Below are positions 25,308 through 35,009 of a DNA stretch of 64,000 bases, piece after piece. Below the pieces are notes generated by a model. It saw nothing but the letters and a program-made list of their open reading frames with translations, was not told the DNA's origin and made no database searches. The translations under genes were made by a program, and so were the position numbers. Every line of letters begins with the position of its first letter. The first letter of the stretch is position 1. The DNA comes from Sinomonas cellulolyticus (GTDB lineage Bacteria; Actinomycetota; Actinomycetes; Actinomycetales; Micrococcaceae): positions 1 to 64,000 of the forward strand of contig NZ_BNCM01000004.1 of the NCBI RefSeq assembly GCF_014656475.1, in the 5' to 3' direction.

Positions 25308-25337
25308 GCGGAGACCACTTTAACGAGGAACAGGTAA

Positions 25338-26177
<840 letters not shown>

Positions 26178-26189
26178 GAGCCTGGACAC

Positions 26190-26471
26190 ATGCCACGCAG
26201 CCTGAAGAAGGGTCCTTTCGTTGACCAGCACCTCTTTGTGAAGGTCGCCAAGGAAAACGACAAGGGCACCAAGAACGTCATCAAGACCTGGTCCCGCCGC
26301 TCGATGATCATCCCCGACATGCTCGGGCACACGATCGCCGTGCACGACGGGCGCAAGCACATCCCGGTCTTCGTCACCGAGTCGATGGTCGGGCACAAGC
26401 TCGGCGAATTCGCCCCGACGCGGACTTTCCGCGGCCACGTGAAGGACGACAAGAAGGGCAAGCGCCGCTGA
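26190..26471 (+). CDS. rpsS: Small ribosomal subunit protein uS19
   Basis: This is S19 with 93 residues, which contacts S13 in the 30S head near the A-site tRNA. It starts [14 protein letters not shown] and contains the conserved [25 protein letters not shown] region and the [10 protein letters not shown] block. The basic C-terminus is typical. It sits between rplB and rplV in the standard order. Confidence 0.98.
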   Translation: MPRSLKKGPFVDQHLFVKVAKENDKGTKNVIKTWSRRSMIIPDMLGHTIAVHDGRKHIPVFVTESMVGHKLGEFAPTRTFRGHVKDDKKGKRR

Positions 26472-26523
26472 TCCTGCCGCAAGGCAGCAGCAGCGCTGAG
26501 CTCTGAGAAAGAGAAGGATAGCA

Positions 26524-26889
26524 ATGGAAGCCAAGGCAATTGCGCGCCACATCCGCGTAACGCCGATGAAGGCCCGGCGCGTCGTCAACCTTGTTCGTGG
26601 CAAGCAGGCGAATGAGGCTCTGGCGATCCTGAAGTTCGCCCCGCAGGCGGCTTCGGAGCCGGTGTACAAGGTCCTCGCCTCGGCGGTGGCCAACGCCCGT
26701 GTCCTCGCCGACCGCGACGGCGTCGCGTTCGACGAGAGCGACCTCTACATCTCTGAGGCGTTCGTCGACGAGGGTCCGACCATGAAGCGGTTCCAGCCGC
26801 GTGCCCAGGGCCGCGCGTACCGCATCAACAAGCGAACCAGCCACATCACTGTGGTCGTCGCGACGCCCGAGAACGAGGAGGCCCGCTAA
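26524..26889 (+). CDS. rplV: Large ribosomal subunit protein uL22
   Basis: This is L22 with 121 residues, whose long loop lines the exit tunnel near the macrolide-binding region. The N-terminus has [18 protein letters not shown], and the loop includes [30 protein letters not shown] before 26524 supplies the ribosome binding site. The stop TAA is directly followed by the rpsC ATG with no gap. Confidence 0.98.
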   Translation: MEAKAIARHIRVTPMKARRVVNLVRGKQANEALAILKFAPQAASEPVYKVLASAVANARVLADRDGVAFDESDLYISEAFVDEGPTMKRFQPRAQGRAYRINKRTSHITVVVATPENEEAR

Positions 26890-27720
26890 ATGGGACAGAA
26901 GGTCAACCCGACCGGGTTCCGACTCGGCATCACCACCGACCACGTCTCGCACTGGTTTGCCGACAGCAGCAAGCCGGGTCAGCGCTACAAGGACTTCGTC
27001 CGCGAGGACGTCAAGATCCGCCAGCTCATGACCAACGGCATGGAGCGCGCCGGCATCGCCAAGGTCGAGATCGAGCGCACCCGTGACCGCGTCCGCGTGG
27101 ACATCCACACGGCCCGTCCGGGTATCGTCATCGGCCGCCGCGGCGCCGAGGCGGACCGCATCCGCGGCGAGCTCGAGAAGCTCACCGGCAAGCAGGTCCA
27201 GCTGAACATCCTCGAGGTGAAGAACCCCGAGATCGAGGCCCAGCTCGTCGCCCAGGGCGTCGCGGAGCAGCTTTCGAGCCGCGTCGCGTTCCGCCGTGCC
27301 ATGAAGAAGGCCATGCAGTCGGCGCAGCGCGCCGGCGCCAAGGGCATCCGCATCGCCTGCTCGGGCCGCCTCGGCGGCGCCGAGATGTCCCGCTCGGAGT
27401 TCTACCGCGAGGGCCGTGTGCCGCTGCACACGCTCCGCGCGAACATCGACTACGGCTTCTACGAGGCCAAGACCACCTTCGGCCGCATCGGCGTGAAGGT
27501 CTGGATCTACAAGGGCGATGTGACCTCCAAGGAGCTCGCGGCCCAGGCGGCCGCCGCTCCGTCCCGTGGCCGTGGCGACCGCGGCGACCGTCCCGGCCGC
27601 GCCGGTGGCGAGCGCCGTCGTCGTCCGTCTGGCGATCGCCAGGCTCAGTCCGCTCCCGCGGCCGAGTCTGCTCCGGCCGCCGAGGCAGCTGCTCCGGCAG
27701 CAGAAGGAGGAGAGGCTTAA
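26890..27720 (+). CDS. rpsC: Small ribosomal subunit protein uS3
   Basis: This is S3 with 276 residues; it forms part of the mRNA entry helicase. It begins [14 protein letters not shown] and has the KH-domain signature [14 protein letters not shown]. After about residue 215 the chain continues into an actinobacterial tail: an RG-rich stretch ([22 protein letters not shown] in part) and then A/P/E-rich sequence. E. coli S3 is 233 residues, so the tail adds roughly 45. It abuts rplV and rplP without spacers. Confidence 0.98.
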   Translation: MGQKVNPTGFRLGITTDHVSHWFADSSKPGQRYKDFVREDVKIRQLMTNGMERAGIAKVEIERTRDRVRVDIHTARPGIVIGRRGAEADRIRGELEKLTGKQVQLNILEVKNPEIEAQLVAQGVAEQLSSRVAFRRAMKKAMQSAQRAGAKGIRIACSGRLGGAEMSRSEFYREGRVPLHTLRANIDYGFYEAKTTFGRIGVKVWIYKGDVTSKELAAQAAAAPSRGRGDRGDRPGRAGGERRRRPSGDRQAQSAPAAESAPAAEAAAPAAEGGEA

Positions 27721-28137
27721 ATGCTTATCCCGCGTCGTGTGAAGCACCGCAAGCAGCACCACCCGGGTCGTTCCGGCGCTGCCACCGGTGGCACCAAGGT
27801 CACCTTCGGCGAGTACGGCATCCAGGCCCTCACGCCGGCGTACGTGACCAACCGCCAGATCGAGTCCGCTCGTATCGCGATGACCCGTCACATCAAGCGT
27901 GGCGGCAAGGTGTGGATCAACATCTACCCTGACCGTCCGCTGACCAAGAAGCCTGCCGAGACCCGCATGGGTTCCGGTAAGGGTTCTCCGGAGTGGTGGA
28001 TCGCCAACGTCAAGCCCGGCCGCGTGCTCTTCGAGCTCTCCGGTGTCTCTGACGAGGTGGCCCGCGAGGCCCTGCGCCTCGCCATCCACAAGCTCCCGTT
28101 GAAGGCGCGCATCGTGCGCCGCGAAGGTGGTGAATGA
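27721..28137 (+). CDS. rplP: Large ribosomal subunit protein uL16
   Basis: This is L16 with 138 residues, which positions the A-site tRNA elbow and is needed for peptidyl transfer. It begins [16 protein letters not shown] and contains [17 protein letters not shown] and the conserved arginine region [16 protein letters not shown]. It starts immediately after the rpsC stop, and GAGGAGAGGC in the end of rpsC gives the ribosome binding site. Confidence 0.98.
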   Translation: MLIPRRVKHRKQHHPGRSGAATGGTKVTFGEYGIQALTPAYVTNRQIESARIAMTRHIKRGGKVWINIYPDRPLTKKPAETRMGSGKGSPEWWIANVKPGRVLFELSGVSDEVAREALRLAIHKLPLKARIVRREGGE

Positions 28138-28139
28138 GA

Positions 28140-28475
28140 ATGGCAGTCGGTTCGAAGGACCTGACGGCTGAGAAGCTCGACCAGCTGGACAACGAGCGCC
28201 TCTTCGAGGAGCTCAAGAAGGCCAAGGAAGAGCTGTTCAACCTGCGCTTCCAGTCGGCCACCGGCCAGCTCGAGAACCACGGCCGCCTCCGCGCGGTCAA
28301 GAAGGACATCGCCCGCATCTACACGATCCTGCGCGAGCGCGAGCTCGGCATCCGTGCCGAGGCGACCCCCGCGGTCGTCGAGACGAAGGATTCGAAGAAG
28401 GCGGCTAAGAAGGCTGCCAAGGCTGAGTCGGCTGAGACTGAGTCGGCTGGGGCTGCCGAGGAGGACGCCAAGTGA
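28140..28475 (+). CDS. rpmC: Large ribosomal subunit protein uL29, with acidic tail
   Basis: L29 core (residues 1-72: [46 protein letters not shown]) is followed by an unusual A/K/E-rich tail, giving 111 residues against about 63-80 in most bacteria. Two ATGs occur at 28134 and 28140. The second is preferred because AAGGTGG at 28124-28130 is 9 nt away from it but only 3 nt from the first. L29 sits next to L23 at the tunnel exit. The 3' end overlaps the rpsQ start by four bases. Confidence 0.95.
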   Translation: MAVGSKDLTAEKLDQLDNERLFEELKKAKEELFNLRFQSATGQLENHGRLRAVKKDIARIYTILRERELGIRAEATPAVVETKDSKKAAKKAAKAESAETESAGAAEEDAK

Positions 28476-28762
28476 GCGAAGAGATGAACGTGACGGAGAA
28501 CGCTGCCCCGCAGCGCGGCTACCGCAAGACCGCCCGCGGCTACGTCGTGTCCGACAAGATGGACAAGACGATCGTGGTCGAGGTCGAGGACCGCGTGAAG
28601 CACTCGCTGTACGGCAAGGTCATCCGCCGTACCGAGAAGCGCAAGGCCCACGACGAGAACAACACCGCCGGCATCGGCGACCTGGTTCTCATCGCGGAGA
28701 CCCGTCCGCTGTCCGCCACCAAGCGGTGGCGCCTCGTCGAGATCCTCGAGAAGGCCAAGTAG
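28472..28762 (+). CDS. rpsQ: Small ribosomal subunit protein uS17
   Basis: This is S17 with 96 residues, a primary 16S rRNA-binding OB-fold protein. The core is recognisable by [36 protein letters not shown] and [23 protein letters not shown]. It starts with a GTG that overlaps the rpmC stop (GTGA). In this genome rpsQ is the last gene before an interruption of about 1.86 kb, and a terminator follows directly, so it ends the S10 transcript. Confidence 0.97.
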   Translation: MSEEMNVTENAAPQRGYRKTARGYVVSDKMDKTIVVEVEDRVKHSLYGKVIRRTEKRKAHDENNTAGIGDLVLIAETRPLSATKRWRLVEILEKAK

Positions 28763-28788
28763 GCCACCTCGCGGTTCCCGCACTGTGC

Positions 28789-28829
28789 CGGAAGGCCCGT
28801 CCCCTCGACGCGAGGGAGCGGGCCTTCCG
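28789..28829 (+). terminator. Terminator after rpsQ
   Basis: CGGAAGGCCCG at 28789-28799 pairs with CGGGCCTTCCG at 28819-28829, and CCCTCG pairs with CGAGGG inside, giving a long hairpin with an ACG loop and one small bulge. It follows the rpsQ stop by 26 nt. It suggests that the S10 and spc operons are separately transcribed here. Confidence 0.75.
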
Positions 28830-28855
28830 CCGTTCCGGGGCGGTGCGGGGTCCGG

Positions 28856-28926
28856 GGCGAGAAGCCGCCTTTTCGCCGGGTAGCCTGCGTTTCGCCGGCT
28901 TGAGGGCGAGAAGCCGCGCTTTCGCC
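28856..28926. repeat. Left 71-bp block of two palindromic units (repeat family A)
   Basis: Two 22-bp imperfect palindromes, both beginning GGCGAGAAGCCG and ending TTTCGCC, lie at 28856-28877 and 28905-28926, 49 bp apart start to start. A degenerate third copy overlaps at 28875-28896. The same arrangement, with the same 49-bp spacing and orientation, recurs at 30170-30240 on the other side of the accessory gene. By my count the two blocks match at 49 of 71 positions. Confidence 0.75.
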
Positions 28927-29088
28927 GCGATCTGCGGTCGGCACCGGGGAGGCTGGCGCTGGGGGCGGCCGGCACCGCGTCGGCTGGCACCTGGGCGGGA
29001 GAGCAGCGCCTCCGGGCGATCATCCCGGGTATCCACATGGAGGGCCCGCAGGGTGCACGATGGTCCTCGATGTCCGGAGGATGGTGGC

Positions 29089-30117
29089 ATGGGCGATCCT
29101 CGAGCACATCCCGTTGACCCGATCTCCGGTGCGCTGTCGCGCGAATACGACCCGCGCCGGCCCTTTGCGGCCGGAGACCTTGTCCGGATTCGACGCGGTA
29201 GCTACTACCCGACAGAGCAATGGGTCGCGCTGGACGACGTGGCTCGTTTCCGCCTGACACTCGAAGCGTTTGCGTGGGCGAACCCGGGAGCCGTCTTCTG
29301 CGGCGAGACGGCACTCTTCCTCGACGGAATTCCGGTGGTTAAGGCGCCGACCACAATCGATGTGGCGACGACGTCGCGGTCCAGGTTGGGCGTTTCATCC
29401 TCGCCCTTCGACGTTCGCGGCTCGACGGACATGGCACGTCGAGCGCGGTCGGTTCCTTCCGTGCCGGTACGACGGCACTTTCACGCCTCTATAGATCCGG
29501 TGGACACCGATGGACACCTCACGGTCGCACCAGAGGTGGCCCTGGTGGAGACCCTGATCCACGGCAAGTTCGCGCGGGCGCTCACCGTGGCGGACGGACT
29601 GCTGCGGCGGGAGCCGAGCGTTCCGTTACTTGATAGGGCACCGATTACCTCAGCCATCGACAACCTCCAGTACGACACACATCGGCGGCGGGTCGAGACC
29701 ACCGCGAGGCTGGCACGAGTCGGAGCCGAGTCGCCGGGGGAGTCGGTGAGCAGGGCGATCATGCTGCTGTTCGGGTTTCAGGAGCCGTTGCTTCAAGTGG
29801 AGCACTCCGATGCAGCCGGATTCATCGGGCGGACCGACTTCACATGGCCGCCCGGTCTCGAGGTGGCGCCGGAACTCAACCTCGAGCGCGTGGGCGAGTT
29901 CGATGGCTGGGGGAAGTACTTCAATGCCGCGCTGCATCCGGGGGAAGACGCGATGGCCGTGATCCGGCGCGAGAAGCGGAGGGAGAATCGGCTCCTCGCA
30001 TCCGGTCGGCCCGTGCTGCGGTGGACGTGGGCCGAACTCGAACGCCCCGCTCTTCTGAGGGCTCGGCTTATTGAAGGCGGCCTTCGCCCGAAGCTGAGTG
30101 CTGCCATTGCGATCTAG
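29089..30117 (+). CDS. Orphan AbiEi/DUF559-like protein inserted between rpsQ and rplN
   Basis: The 342-residue product resembles actinobacterial proteins annotated as AbiEi-type antitoxins or DUF559/Vsr-like proteins. The N-terminal part has GDLVRIRRGSYY followed by an AbiEi-like CGETALFLDGIPV segment. The C-terminal part has a nuclease-like core: RTDFTWP, then GEFDGWGKYF, RREKRRENRL and VLRWTWAEL, matching the D...ExDGxxKY pattern of restriction-like folds. The ATG at 29089 has GGAGG 8 nt upstream; the open frame extends further but overlaps rpmC and rpsQ. No toxin gene is adjacent. Base use is less biased than in the ribosomal genes, and palindromic repeats flank it on both sides, both pointing to acquisition. 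Confidence 0.7.
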   Translation: MGDPRAHPVDPISGALSREYDPRRPFAAGDLVRIRRGSYYPTEQWVALDDVARFRLTLEAFAWANPGAVFCGETALFLDGIPVVKAPTTIDVATTSRSRLGVSSSPFDVRGSTDMARRARSVPSVPVRRHFHASIDPVDTDGHLTVAPEVALVETLIHGKFARALTVADGLLRREPSVPLLDRAPITSAIDNLQYDTHRRRVETTARLARVGAESPGESVSRAIMLLFGFQEPLLQVEHSDAAGFIGRTDFTWPPGLEVAPELNLERVGEFDGWGKYFNAALHPGEDAMAVIRREKRRENRLLASGRPVLRWTWAELERPALLRARLIEGGLRPKLSAAIAI

Positions 30118-30169
30118 CGGTCGCGGTGCGTGCGCACTCTGGCACCCGGACTTGCGGATCTGGCGCGGC

Positions 30170-30240
30170 GGCGAGAAGGCGGCTTTTCGCCGGTGAGCCG
30201 GCGACGGGAGCGCTACACGGCGAGAAGGCGGCTTTTGCGC
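30170..30240. repeat. Right 71-bp block of two palindromic units (repeat family A)
   Basis: Two 22-bp units, both beginning GGCGAGAAGGCGGCTTTT, lie at 30170-30191 and 30219-30240, again 49 bp apart. They match the left block at 28856-28926 in orientation and spacing; the first units share 20 of 22 bases. The pair brackets the accessory gene at 29089-30117. Confidence 0.75.
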
Positions 30241-30358
30241 GGCGTGCGCGGACGACGGCGGGTGCGCGCCTCGTGCGGGCCAGCCCGGCGGCGTCGTGCG
30301 CGTGCCGGCTCGGCCGCCCGGGCGTGGCCCAAGGGATTCGGGGTGGACACGCGCCCCG

Positions 30359-30367
30359 TGGTACGAT
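30359..30367 (+). promoter_or_regulatory. Extended -10 promoter for the spc operon
   Basis: TG at 30359-30360, one base, and TACGAT at 30362-30367 form an extended -10 element. TGGACA at 30344-30349 is too close to be its -35. The predicted start near 30374 leaves about 250 nt of leader before rplN. With the terminator after rpsQ, this supports an independently transcribed spc operon. Confidence 0.55.
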
Positions 30368-30373
30368 ATTGAG

Positions 30374-30624
30374 CTTGTACGGCTGGCTTTGCCATGCCGT
30401 CACAAACCTCGTGAACCATCGTGCCACCGCATAATGCCCTTCTGCCGAAGGGGAGCGCCCCGGCGCTGTCCTCGGGCAGGAAGGGGACACATGCGTCCGG
30501 CACGGTGATTCAGGCCCGTTCTGGCCACATCCAGGCGGGTCGAGAGACGCCCCATCAACCGTTCCGCAAGGCTCGCCTGCAGCGTCACCGCAGTGCGAGA
30601 ACCGGCGAGACGTAAGGAGTAGAA
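30374..30624 (+). other. Leader of the spc operon with a long hairpin
   Basis: No gene is supportable here. CCCTTCTGCC starting at 30437 pairs with GGCAGGAAGGG ending near 30485, and AGCGCC (30454-30459) pairs with GGCGCT (30462-30467) inside, giving a branched or stacked hairpin. Its role is unknown; feedback control by a ribosomal protein is possible. Confidence 0.4.
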
Positions 30625-30993
30625 GTGATTCAGCAGGAGTCGCGGCTCAAGGTCGCCGACAACACGGGTGCGAAGGAAATCCTGACCATCCGCGTTCTCG
30701 GTGGATCCGGCCGCCGCTACGCAGGCATCGGCGACGTCATCGTCGCCACCGTCAAGGACGCGATCCCTGGCGGCAACGTCAAGAAGGGCGACGTGGTCAA
30801 GGCCGTCGTCGTCCGCACCAAGAAGGAGCGCCGCCGCGCGGACGGCTCCTACATCAAGTTCGATGAGAACGCAGCCGTCATCCTCAAGAACGACGGCGAT
30901 CCCCGTGGCACGCGCATCTTCGGCCCGGTGGGCCGCGAGCTGCGCGACAAGAAGTTCATGAAGATCGTCTCGCTGGCTCCGGAGGTGCTCTGA
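30625..30993 (+). CDS. rplN: Large ribosomal subunit protein uL14
   Basis: This is L14 with 122 residues, located at the subunit interface, where it contacts L19 and the RsfS silencing factor. It starts [19 protein letters not shown] and keeps the [18 protein letters not shown] and [18 protein letters not shown] blocks. The start is GTG with AAGGAG at 30614-30619. It is the first gene of the spc operon, with rplX 3 nt downstream. Confidence 0.98.
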   Translation: MIQQESRLKVADNTGAKEILTIRVLGGSGRRYAGIGDVIVATVKDAIPGGNVKKGDVVKAVVVRTKKERRRADGSYIKFDENAAVILKNDGDPRGTRIFGPVGRELRDKKFMKIVSLAPEVL

Positions 30994-30996
30994 CTC

Positions 30997-31359
30997 ATGG
31001 GCGCAAAGATCAAGAAGGGCGACCTCGTCCAGGTCATCACCGGCACCAAGCAGGACAAGGGTGGCGACAAGGGCAAGCAGGGCAAGGTCCTGAAGGTGTT
31101 CGTCGCTGAGAACCGCGTCCTCGTCGAGGGCATCAACCGCGTGACCAAGCACACCAAGGTGGGCCAGTCGCAGCGCGGCACCAAGACCGGCGGCATCGAG
31201 CAGGTCGAGGCTCCGATCCACATCTCGAACGTGGCCCTCGTGGACCCCGAGACCAAGAAGCCGACCCGCGTCGGCTTCCGTGTGGAAACCGTGGAGAAGG
31301 ACGGCGTGAAGAAGACTGTGCGCGTCCGCTACTCCAAGGCCACCGGGAAGGACATCTGA
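30997..31359 (+). CDS. rplX: Large ribosomal subunit protein uL24
   Basis: This is L24 with 120 residues, an assembly initiator bound to domain I of 23S rRNA. It has an N-terminal KOW motif ([24 protein letters not shown] in part) and the [16 protein letters not shown] block. The stop TGA shares its last base with the rplE ATG, so the two are translationally coupled. Confidence 0.97.
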   Translation: MGAKIKKGDLVQVITGTKQDKGGDKGKQGKVLKVFVAENRVLVEGINRVTKHTKVGQSQRGTKTGGIEQVEAPIHISNVALVDPETKKPTRVGFRVETVEKDGVKKTVRVRYSKATGKDI

Positions 31360-31937
31360 TGACTGAGACTGTCGAGACTCCGGTGAAGGTCGTCCCTCGT
31401 CTCAAGACGAAGTACGCCGAGACCATCAAGTCCGCCCTCCAGGAGGAGTTCAAGTACGAGAACGTCAACCAGGTCCCGCGCCTGGTCAAGGTTGTCGTCA
31501 ACATGGGCGTCGGCGACGCCGCGAAGGACTCCAAGCTCATCGAGGGCGCTGTGCGCGACCTGACCCTCATCACGGGCCAGAAGCCGCAGGTCACGAAGGC
31601 CCGCAAGTCGATCGCCCAGTTCAAGCTCCGTGAGGGCATGCCCATCGGCGCCTTCGCGACGCTCCGCGGCGACCGCATGTGGGAGTTCGTGGACCGCCTC
31701 GTCACGCTCGCCCTGCCCCGTATCCGCGACTTCCGCGGCCTCTCGGGCAAGCAGTTCGACGGCAACGGCAACTACACGTTCGGCCTGACCGAGCAGGTGA
31801 TGTTCCACGAGATCGACCAGGACAAGATCGATCGCCTCCGCGGCATGGACATCACGGTTGTCACGACCGCGAAGACCGACGACGAGGGCCGTGCGCTTCT
31901 GAAGCACCTCGGCTTCCCGTTCAAGAACGAAGACTGA
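31359..31937 (+). CDS. rplE: Large ribosomal subunit protein uL5
   Basis: This is L5 with 192 residues, which binds 5S rRNA and contacts P-site tRNA and S13. Recognisable segments are [55 protein letters not shown] and [17 protein letters not shown]. It overlaps rplX by one base. In many actinobacteria rpsN follows here, but in this window the next gene is rpsH after an 87-nt gap. Confidence 0.98.
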   Translation: MTETVETPVKVVPRLKTKYAETIKSALQEEFKYENVNQVPRLVKVVVNMGVGDAAKDSKLIEGAVRDLTLITGQKPQVTKARKSIAQFKLREGMPIGAFATLRGDRMWEFVDRLVTLALPRIRDFRGLSGKQFDGNGNYTFGLTEQVMFHEIDQDKIDRLRGMDITVVTTAKTDDEGRALLKHLGFPFKNED

Positions 31938-31957
31938 ATCACTACGTGAAAGGTCCA

Positions 31958-31990
31958 CTGGGATCTGCGGCTCCGACCGCACGCTCCCAG
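31958..31990 (+). other. Intercistronic hairpin between rplE and rpsH
   Basis: CTGGGA at 31958-31963 pairs with TCCCAG at 31985-31990, with GCGG (31967-31970) and CCGC (31977-31980) pairing inside. It occupies the interval where rpsN lies in mycobacteria and many other actinobacteria. A role as an S8-type control element or a deletion scar is possible but unproven. Confidence 0.5.
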
Positions 31991-32024
31991 CGGAAACCGG
32001 CACGAGGAAGGGCATGAGCCCACA

Positions 32025-32423
32025 ATGACTATGACTGATCCCGTCGCAGACATGCTGACGCGTCTGCGCAACGCCAACTCGGCCTACCACGACTCGGTGA
32101 CCATGCCGTCGTCGAAGCTCAAGGTCCGGGTTGCTGACATCCTGAAGGCCGAGGGCTACATCGCCGGCTACAAGGAAGAGGACGCCGAGGTTGGCAAGAA
32201 GCTGACCCTGGACCTCAAGTTCGGACCCAACCGCGAGCGTTCGATCGCCGGTGTCCGCCGCATCTCCAAGCCGGGCCTCCGCGTGTACGCGAAGTCCACG
32301 AACCTCCCGCACGTGCTGGGCGGCCTCGGCATCGCCATCCTGTCTACCTCTTCTGGGCTCCTGACCGACCGTCAGGCCGCCAAGAAGGGCGTGGGCGGCG
32401 AAGTCCTCGCGTACGTCTGGTAA
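32025..32423 (+). CDS. rpsH: Small ribosomal subunit protein uS8
   Basis: This is S8 with 132 residues, a central-domain 16S rRNA binder and, in E. coli, the spc operon repressor. The sequence includes [41 protein letters not shown] and the C-terminal [26 protein letters not shown]. Two in-frame ATGs (32025 and 32031) are both possible starts; the shorter form begins TDPVADML. Confidence 0.98.
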   Translation: MTMTDPVADMLTRLRNANSAYHDSVTMPSSKLKVRVADILKAEGYIAGYKEEDAEVGKKLTLDLKFGPNRERSIAGVRRISKPGLRVYAKSTNLPHVLGGLGIAILSTSSGLLTDRQAAKKGVGGEVLAYVW

Positions 32424-32442
32424 GGGAAGGAAGGAAGAAGAT

Positions 32443-32979
32443 ATGTCCCGCATTGGACGTCTCCCCATCACCGTCCCGGCCGGCGTCGAGGTCAAGATCG
32501 ACGGCTCCGTGGTGACCGTGAAGGGCTCCAAGGGCGAGCTGAGCCACACTGTGGCCAGCCCCATCGAGGTCTCGCTCGACGACGCCACCCTCTCGGTGAC
32601 GCGCCCCAACGACGAGCGCCTCTCGCGCTCGCTGCACGGCCTGACCCGCACCCTGATCGCGAACATGATCGAGGGCGTGACGAACGGCTACGAGAAGAAG
32701 CTCGAGATCGTCGGCACCGGTTACCGCGTGCAGGCCAAGGGCTCGAACCTCGAGTTCGCGCTCGGCTTCTCCCACCCGGTGAACGTCGAGGCCCCCGAGG
32801 GCATCACGTTCACGGTCGAGAACCCCACGAAGTTCTCGGTCGCCGGCATCAACAAGCAGCAGGTGGGCGAGGTGGCTGCCAACATCCGCAAGCTGCGCAA
32901 GCCCGACCCGTACAAGGGCAAGGGCATCCGGTACGCCGGCGAGGTTGTCCGCCGCAAGGTCGGAAAGGCTGGTAAGTAA
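32443..32979 (+). CDS. rplF: Large ribosomal subunit protein uL6
   Basis: This is L6 with 178 residues, next to the sarcin-ricin loop and the factor-binding site. It starts [18 protein letters not shown] and keeps [15 protein letters not shown] and the C-terminal [18 protein letters not shown] block. GGAAGGAAGGAAG just before 32443 is a strong ribosome binding site. rplR follows after 2 nt. Confidence 0.98.
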   Translation: MSRIGRLPITVPAGVEVKIDGSVVTVKGSKGELSHTVASPIEVSLDDATLSVTRPNDERLSRSLHGLTRTLIANMIEGVTNGYEKKLEIVGTGYRVQAKGSNLEFALGFSHPVNVEAPEGITFTVENPTKFSVAGINKQQVGEVAANIRKLRKPDPYKGKGIRYAGEVVRRKVGKAGK

Positions 32980-32981
32980 CC

Positions 32982-33365
32982 ATGGCTCTGGGCATCAACA
33001 AGAAGCGCGTCGCCAAGTCCAAGCAGCAGGCTCGGGCTCGCCGTCACTTCCGCCTCCGCAAGAAGGTCGTCGGCTCTGCCGAGCGTCCCCGTCTCGTGGT
33101 GAACCGCTCCTCGCGCCACGTGTTCGTCCAGGTCGTCGACGACGCCAAGGGCATCACGCTGGTCTCCGCCTCGACCCTCGAGGCCGATCTGCGCTCCTTC
33201 GATGGCGACAAGACCGCCAAGGCCAAGCGCGTCGGCGAGCTCATCGCCGAGCGTGCGAAGGCCGCCGGCATCGAGGCCGTCGTGTTCGACCGTGGTGGCA
33301 ACAAGTACCACGGCCGCGTGGCTGCGATCGCGGACGGCGCACGTGAAGGTGGGCTGGCCCTGTGA
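32982..33365 (+). CDS. rplR: Large ribosomal subunit protein uL18
   Basis: This is L18 with 127 residues, which binds 5S rRNA together with L5. It shows the basic N-terminus ([21 protein letters not shown] in part), [18 protein letters not shown] and the C-terminal [26 protein letters not shown] block. The stop overlaps the GTG of rpsE by four bases (GTGA). Confidence 0.97.
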   Translation: MALGINKKRVAKSKQQARARRHFRLRKKVVGSAERPRLVVNRSSRHVFVQVVDDAKGITLVSASTLEADLRSFDGDKTAKAKRVGELIAERAKAAGIEAVVFDRGGNKYHGRVAAIADGAREGGLAL

Positions 33366-34066
33366 CCGCAGAGAACGCAAACGCAGAGAAGGTTAACGTG
33401 ACCGAGCAGAACGCAGCCCAGGCTGCTGAGACCGCTCCCGCCACCGAGGACCGCCGCGGCGGCCGCCGGGGCGAGGGCCGCGGTCAGGGCCGTGGCGATC
33501 GCGGTGGCCGTGGCGGCCGCGACAACCGCGACCGTGACGCCGAGAAGAACCAGTTCATCGAGCGCGTGGTGACCATCAACCGCGTTGCCAAGGTCGTCAA
33601 GGGCGGCCGTCGCTTCAGCTTCACCGCCCTCGTGGTGGTGGGTGACGGCAACGGCATGGTCGGCGTCGGCTACGGCAAGGCCAAGGAGGTCCCCGCGGCC
33701 ATCGCCAAGGGCGTGGAGGAGGCCAAGAAGTCCTTCTTCCGCGTGCCCCGCGTCGGCACCACCGTCCCGCACCTCGTGCAGGGCGAGGCCGCCGCTGGTG
33801 TGGTCCTGCTCCGTCCGGCCGCCCCGGGTACCGGTGTGATCGCCGGCGGTCCGGTGCGCGCCGTCCTCGAGTGCGTGGGCATCCACGACGTCCTGTCCAA
33901 GTCCCTCGGGTCCTCCAACGCCATCAACATCGTCCACGCGACGGTTCAGGCGCTGAAGAACCTCGAGGAGCCGCAGGCCGTGGCCGCCCGCCGTGGCCTG
34001 GCTCTGGACGAGGTGGCTCCGGCTGCCCTCGTGCGGAACCTGATGAACACGAAGGCAGGTGCATGA
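33362..34066 (+). CDS. rpsE: Small ribosomal subunit protein uS5, with RG-rich N-terminal extension
   Basis: This is S5 with 234 residues against about 166 in E. coli; it lines the mRNA entry tunnel and influences accuracy. Residues 1-60 are an extension, acidic at first and then RG/RGG-rich ([19 protein letters not shown]), before the core [18 protein letters not shown]. The GTG at 33362 overlaps the rplR stop; a second GTG at 33398 with GAGAAGG upstream is an alternative start. The core blocks [12 protein letters not shown] and [20 protein letters not shown] are intact. Confidence 0.96.
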   Translation: MTAENANAEKVNVTEQNAAQAAETAPATEDRRGGRRGEGRGQGRGDRGGRGGRDNRDRDAEKNQFIERVVTINRVAKVVKGGRRFSFTALVVVGDGNGMVGVGYGKAKEVPAAIAKGVEEAKKSFFRVPRVGTTVPHLVQGEAAAGVVLLRPAAPGTGVIAGGPVRAVLECVGIHDVLSKSLGSSNAINIVHATVQALKNLEEPQAVAARRGLALDEVAPAALVRNLMNTKAGA

Positions 34067-34069
34067 GTC

Positions 34070-34276
34070 ATGGCGAAGAACCTGGCTCCCTCCGACGCCA
34101 CGTTGGAGATCACTCAGATCAAGGGCGTCATCGGCGCCAAGCAGAACCACCGCGAGACGCTCCGCTCGCTCGGCCTCAAGCGGATTGGCCACACGGTCAC
34201 CCGCAAGGCCGACGCCGTGACGGTCGGCATGATCAACACGGTTCCGCACCTCGTGAAGGTTGAGGAGGCGAAGTAA
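34070..34276 (+). CDS. rpmD: Large ribosomal subunit protein uL30
   Basis: This is L30 with 68 residues, a small peripheral 23S-binding protein. It has the family core [27 protein letters not shown] (partly quoted), GHTVTRK and the ending [14 protein letters not shown]. It starts 3 nt after rpsE, and its stop TAA overlaps the rplO ATG by one base. Confidence 0.96.
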   Translation: MAKNLAPSDATLEITQIKGVIGAKQNHRETLRSLGLKRIGHTVTRKADAVTVGMINTVPHLVKVEEAK

Positions 34277-34746
34277 TGGCAGAGAAGAACGAGACTGAGA
34301 AGTCGACCGCTCTCAAGGTCCACCACCTGCGTCCTGCCGCCGGCGCCAAGACCGCCAAGACCCGCGTGGGCCGTGGCGAGGGCTCCAAGGGCAAGACCGC
34401 TGGCCGTGGCACCAAGGGCACCAAGGCCCGCTACCAGGTCCGCGCCGGCTTCGCCGGTGGGCAGCTCCCGCTGCACATGCGCCTGCCGAAGCTGCGCGGC
34501 TTCAAGAACCCGTTCCGGGTCGAGTACCAGGTCGTGAACCTGGACCGCCTCGAGGAGCTGTTCCCCGAGGGCGGCTCCGTGTCGGTGGAGGATCTCGTGG
34601 CCAAGGGCGCCGTTCGCAAGAACGAGCCGGTCAAGGTCCTCGGCTCCGGCGACATCACCGTCAAGGTGGATGTCACGGCGCACGCCTTCTCGGCGTCCGC
34701 CTCGGAGAAGATCGCCGCCGCGGGTGGGTCCACGACCGTCCTCTGA
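34276..34746 (+). CDS. rplO: Large ribosomal subunit protein uL15
   Basis: This is L15 with 156 residues, which reaches deep into the 50S core. The Gly/Lys-rich N-terminal extension ([22 protein letters not shown] in part), the [19 protein letters not shown] motif and the C-terminal globular part ending [14 protein letters not shown] are complete. It ends the spc operon here: a very strong hairpin follows and secY has a 263-nt gap in front. Confidence 0.98.
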   Translation: MAEKNETEKSTALKVHHLRPAAGAKTAKTRVGRGEGSKGKTAGRGTKGTKARYQVRAGFAGGQLPLHMRLPKLRGFKNPFRVEYQVVNLDRLEELFPEGGSVSVEDLVAKGAVRKNEPVKVLGSGDITVKVDVTAHAFSASASEKIAAAGGSTTVL

Positions 34747-34783
34747 TGAGGCGCGTGGGCACCTGCGGGTGCTGACAGCGCAA

Positions 34784-34830
34784 GGGCCCCGGCCGTCGTC
34801 GTGCATCACGCACGACGGCGGCCGGGGCCC
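34784..34830 (+). terminator. Strong terminator after rplO
   Basis: A stem of about 21 bp pairs 34784-34804 with 34810-34830, with one G:T pair and a short loop near ATCAC. The segment 34810-34825 is identical to 13687-13702 next to the rpoC terminator. Confidence 0.85.
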
Positions 34831-35009
34831 TCTCGCGTCGCGGCGCCACGGCGGCCGCGGGGGAGGGGCGCTCGACGCTGTCCGTGGCCCCTCGCGCCGG
34901 AGCGCACCCCTGTGTGCGCTAAACTCAAGAGCTAGACCTTCATCTCCGAAGCACTGACCCGTGTCTCGGAGCGACGACTCGACATTCCTCGACACGGGGG
35001 AGGAGAAGC

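Noticed and set aside
28354-29088. Upstream extension of the AbiEi/DUF559-like gene over rpmC and rpsQ
   Set aside because: The extension runs through two ribosomal protein genes in another frame. The ATG at 29089 has a good GGAGG site.
28856-30240. CRISPR array
   Set aside because: The palindromic units occur only in two pairs, with a gene between the pairs and no series of equal spacers; no cas genes are near.
28763-30624. Insertion sequence between rpsQ and rplN
   Set aside because: There is no transposase and no terminal inverted repeats of IS type; only repeat blocks and one non-transposase gene are present.
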